From NCBI GenBank assembly GCA_026692865.1, contig JAPLNI010000054.1, forward strand, positions 1 through 37,045: a stretch of 37,045 nucleotides of DNA, read 5' to 3'. Below, one piece after another: positions 35,097 through 37,045 of the stretch; the stretch's first letter is position 1; each line of letters starts with the position of its first letter. Source of the stretch: Planctomycetota bacterium (GTDB lineage: Bacteria; Planctomycetota; Planctomycetia; Pirellulales; Pirellulaceae). Below the pieces are notes generated by a model that ran no database searches, was not told where the DNA came from, and worked only from the letters and a program-made list of their open reading frames with translations. The translations under genes were made by a program, and so were the position numbers.

Positions 35097-36533
35097 CTAA
35101 TCAGTTGTTGTCGGCTTAGGTCCGTTTTGCGCACCGTCAAACACTTTTTCCACACCAGCTAATCGACGTTGCATAGTCAATGGTCGCAATGGATTAAATC
35201 CATTAACACTTTCAACCCTTGGCATCGACAACGATCGCGTCCAATCTTGCTGACGGCGCAACTTCTTCTCAAATTGCCTCGATATAATATAGATGAAGAT
35301 GCCCAGCAAAACTGCAAAATTGATTACCCCCATGTAGAACAGGGGCGTCGAATGCGTGATCGCTTCCAGCCCTGGACGAAGTAAACAACCGTACGCTAAC
35401 TGTGCCAGAAAGTCTCCGCGACATGCCCCCGTCCAAAGGAACCCCATAATGTAACCTACAAAGAAAAATTTTATGAATCCTAACCATCGGAAAGACTGGT
35501 AAGCATCCGTCAAACCCGTCACCGTTGAGCCCGCCGCGTTCTTATGCCCGGATGCTTTATATATTTTTCCAAACCAATTGATTTGCAGCGCTGCCTTTAA
35601 CTCCCTCCCCAGAATCTGTCCGGGGAAGAAAGTGTGAACCAGGTGATCCCATACATCGGTACCGAAGTCAATAATGTTGGCGTTCTCAATAGTCTGCATA
35701 AACATCGTTGCATTCAATACCTCTGGGCAATCGGTGGGCAATAGAAGTTCGTCATACTTTTCAAGTACCGCGAACAGTCCGTTGACAACACGGGAACCGG
35801 TCTCTGCTATGTCGATGTTCGTTCCATATTGCTGCCCGTCATAAACGGTTTTTCTATAGATACCGATACCGTTCGTGAAGATAGCAGCAACGAAAATACA
35901 AACAACAAAAATCGCCTTCGGAACTTCAAAGCCTCGAAGGAAATATAAAATACAACCAGTCGCCAATCCAAACTGGACCAAAGGACCACGTCGGCCCCCT
36001 ACCACAATTTGTCCAAGCACAACTAGTAGAGCACATGCACCAAACACCAACAGAACTTTATCCTTCTTTCGAAGATAAAGCGCAAGACTTAAAGCACCAC
36101 CATAGAACATTGGTTGACTAAGGAACAGAAACGCGACCGTCCTACCCGACCAATTGCTGCTCGCAAGTTCTTCCTCGGAAACATTTTTCAACAGTATTGC
36201 GAATACAGCCCCAAACAAGATCGATACCACGGCTAGTTTACGTAGACTGATAAAGTCGATTACTGAAACAACCTTTAGTCCTTTCCTACGTCCCACTTGA
36301 AAGCCCATTATCAAGCCAACGAAGCACAAAAGCATCATGCCGAATAGTCGATCGACGGCCTCTTCCGGAATTCCGGAAATTTTGCTTACTGCAATTGCTT
36401 GCGGCAACATCCAAAGCAAAAACACCCAGGTTACAAGGAACGGAAACTCAAGCGTCCCCCCTCGTTTCTGTAAACCATTGATGATTTGCCAGGCCGAAAC
36501 CACAAAAATCAATATTGTGCATAAAATCACCAT
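35097..36533 (-). CDS. O-antigen/EPS polymerase-like membrane protein (Wzy-type)
   Basis: The 478-residue protein has about ten to twelve membrane segments and a long periplasmic loop in the second half, with TDVWDHLVHTFFPGQILGRE and ASGHKNAAGSTVTGLTDAY. The Arg-rich motif GGRRGPLVQFGLATG before the middle segments is typical of oligosaccharide repeat-unit polymerases. The basic C-terminal tail is cytoplasmic. These proteins join lipid-linked repeat units at the periplasmic face. Primary sequence is poorly conserved in the family, so the call rests on topology, the arginine motif and the gene neighbourhood. No Wzx flippase accompanies it in the window. Confidence 0.75.
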   Translation of the reverse strand: MVILCTILIFVVSAWQIINGLQKRGGTLEFPFLVTWVFLLWMLPQAIAVSKISGIPEEAVDRLFGMMLLCFVGLIMGFQVGRRKGLKVVSVIDFISLRKLAVVSILFGAVFAILLKNVSEEELASSNWSGRTVAFLFLSQPMFYGGALSLALYLRKKDKVLLVFGACALLVVLGQIVVGGRRGPLVQFGLATGCILYFLRGFEVPKAIFVVCIFVAAIFTNGIGIYRKTVYDGQQYGTNIDIAETGSRVVNGLFAVLEKYDELLLPTDCPEVLNATMFMQTIENANIIDFGTDVWDHLVHTFFPGQILGRELKAALQINWFGKIYKASGHKNAAGSTVTGLTDAYQSFRWLGFIKFFFVGYIMGFLWTGACRGDFLAQLAYGCLLRPGLEAITHSTPLFYMGVINFAVLLGIFIYIISRQFEKKLRRQQDWTRSLSMPRVESVNGFNPLRPLTMQRRLAGVEKVFDGAQNGPKPTTTD

Positions 36534-36584
36534 ATTTCGACGCCATCCCAGTTTCTATTTCTATTTGATTTGGATCTCACCGAA

Positions 36585-36903
36585 CTAGCCATTTTCGGGT
36601 ACAGCCGAAGTCTCTCGACAAGTCTTGAACAAATCTCGGACATCGATAAGTGGTTTTTCAAAAAACCTATAAACAACACCACAAACTCTAAGGATAACTA
36701 GTAGAGTGAAGCATTTGCAAATCAAACGCTCCAAATTGGTCATTGCCTCATAGCCGAGCACTTCCTTGATCCCACCGTACACCAGAATATGTGATCGATA
36801 AATCGAATAAGACAGAATACTGATCGTTTCTATACATAAAGCAAAAACTTTACTAGGGCGAGAGATACGTTCCGCTAACGGCACAAGAATCCAGGTTCTT
36901 CTC
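36585..36903 (-). pseudogene. Acyltransferase 3 family protein, C-terminal remnant cut by the IS
   Basis: The open frame reads straight in from the insertion-sequence edge at 36903 and ends at 36585. It contains the end of an acyltransferase 3 protein: a membrane helix with SYSIYRSHILVYGGIKEVL, another with CFTLLVILRVCGVVYRFFEK, and the familiar final YRFFEKPLIDVRD. A GTG at 36884 could start a 99-residue peptide, but the catalytic N-terminal part is missing. The parent gene was most likely interrupted by the right ISL3 copy. It stands immediately upstream of the polymerase gene, so it was probably part of the same locus. Confidence 0.82.
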
Positions 36904-37045
36904 GGATTTTAGTGGGTGGGTTCGTGTTTCGTTGAAAAACATCGTATCATCCGCGACATGAATGAACTACATGAAAACTATCGATTGTTGCTGGGTTTGG
37001 ATGAAGCTTGGCAAGTAGATTCTGTGGAACTTTTTCTTGAAGAGA
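36904..37045 (+). mobile_element. ISL3-family insertion sequence, 5' end (right copy, partial)
   Basis: The element starts at 36904 with GGATTTTAGTGGGTGGG and continues beyond the window. All 142 visible bases are an exact reverse complement of 279-420. It is inserted at the 5' side of the acyltransferase remnant. The eight bases before it, TTCTTCTC, do not equal those beside the left copy, as expected for two separate insertions seen from their inner flanks. Confidence 0.85.
36958..37045 (+). CDS. ISL3-type transposase, N-terminal fragment
   Basis: The ATG at 36958 begins MNELHENYRLLLGLDEAW followed by QVDSVELFLEE, and the frame is open to the window end (29 codons). The translation is identical to the first 29 codons of the left copy. 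The zinc-ribbon region would follow outside the window, so the family is inferred through the longer left copy. The window stops three bases before the codon that is TGA in the left copy, so it cannot be said whether this copy is intact. Confidence 0.8.
   Translation, partial: MNELHENYRLLLGLDEAWQVDSVELFLEE

Noticed and set aside
421-36903. Target-site duplication proving a composite transposon
   Set aside because: The inner flanks AAGGTTAG and TTCTTCTC do not match, and outer flanks are outside the window, so no conclusion is possible.

Overview
The window looks like a contig from a planctomycete of the Pirellulaceae / Rhodopirellula type. Three things point there: a PSCyt1/PSCyt2/PSD1 cytochrome-like protein (DUF1549/DUF1553) translationally coupled to a DUF1501 protein, exosortase-U-like proteins inside a polysaccharide locus, and a PqqD-M50-HlyD fusion beside a GAF-HlyD protein. 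No rRNA, tRNA or CRISPR array was found. This assignment is an inference from gene content.

Both ends are the same insertion sequence in opposite orientation. The 142 bases at 279-420 are an exact reverse complement of 36904-37045. They carry the terminal repeat and the start of an ISL3-type transposase pointing outward on each side. The right copy has cut the 5' part off an acyltransferase gene. The left copy sits just upstream of a DUF58 gene that has no MoxR neighbour, and its transposase frame has an in-frame TGA.

Layout. (1) 554-3701: DUF58 protein, a DUF2383 (PA2169-family) four-helix protein, a DUF3309 peptide and a small membrane protein. (2) 3815-8454, minus strand: DUF1501 and PSD1-type pair. 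(3) 8724-17282: an HlyD adaptor on the minus strand, a 713-base divergent intergenic region with a large nested inverted repeat, then a plus-strand operon of GAF-GAF-TM-HlyD protein, HlyD lipoprotein, PqqD-M50 protease-HlyD fusion and DUF3467 protein. Four proteins here carry HlyD-type domains, yet no ABC, RND or TolC partner is present. (4) 17392-36884, all minus strand: an extracellular polysaccharide locus with a truncated acyltransferase, a Wzy-like polymerase, a second acyltransferase, six glycosyltransferases, a WcaF-like acetyltransferase, a frameshifted methyltransferase, an intact exosortase, a helical-repeat membrane protein, UDP-sugar dehydrogenase, a second exosortase-like protein without catalytic residues, and UDP-GlcNAc 2-epimerase.

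The epimerase and dehydrogenase together could make UDP-ManNAcA from UDP-GlcNAc for the glycosyltransferases, with the Wzy-like protein polymerising the product. No initiating sugar-phosphate transferase, Wzx flippase or chain-length/export protein is visible, so the locus is probably incomplete here. The most unusual points are the pairing of an active exosortase with a homolog that has lost Cys, Arg and His; the partnerless HlyD/GAF/M50 operon; a G8-tract frameshift in the methyltransferase; and the nested palindrome at 10707-10786.
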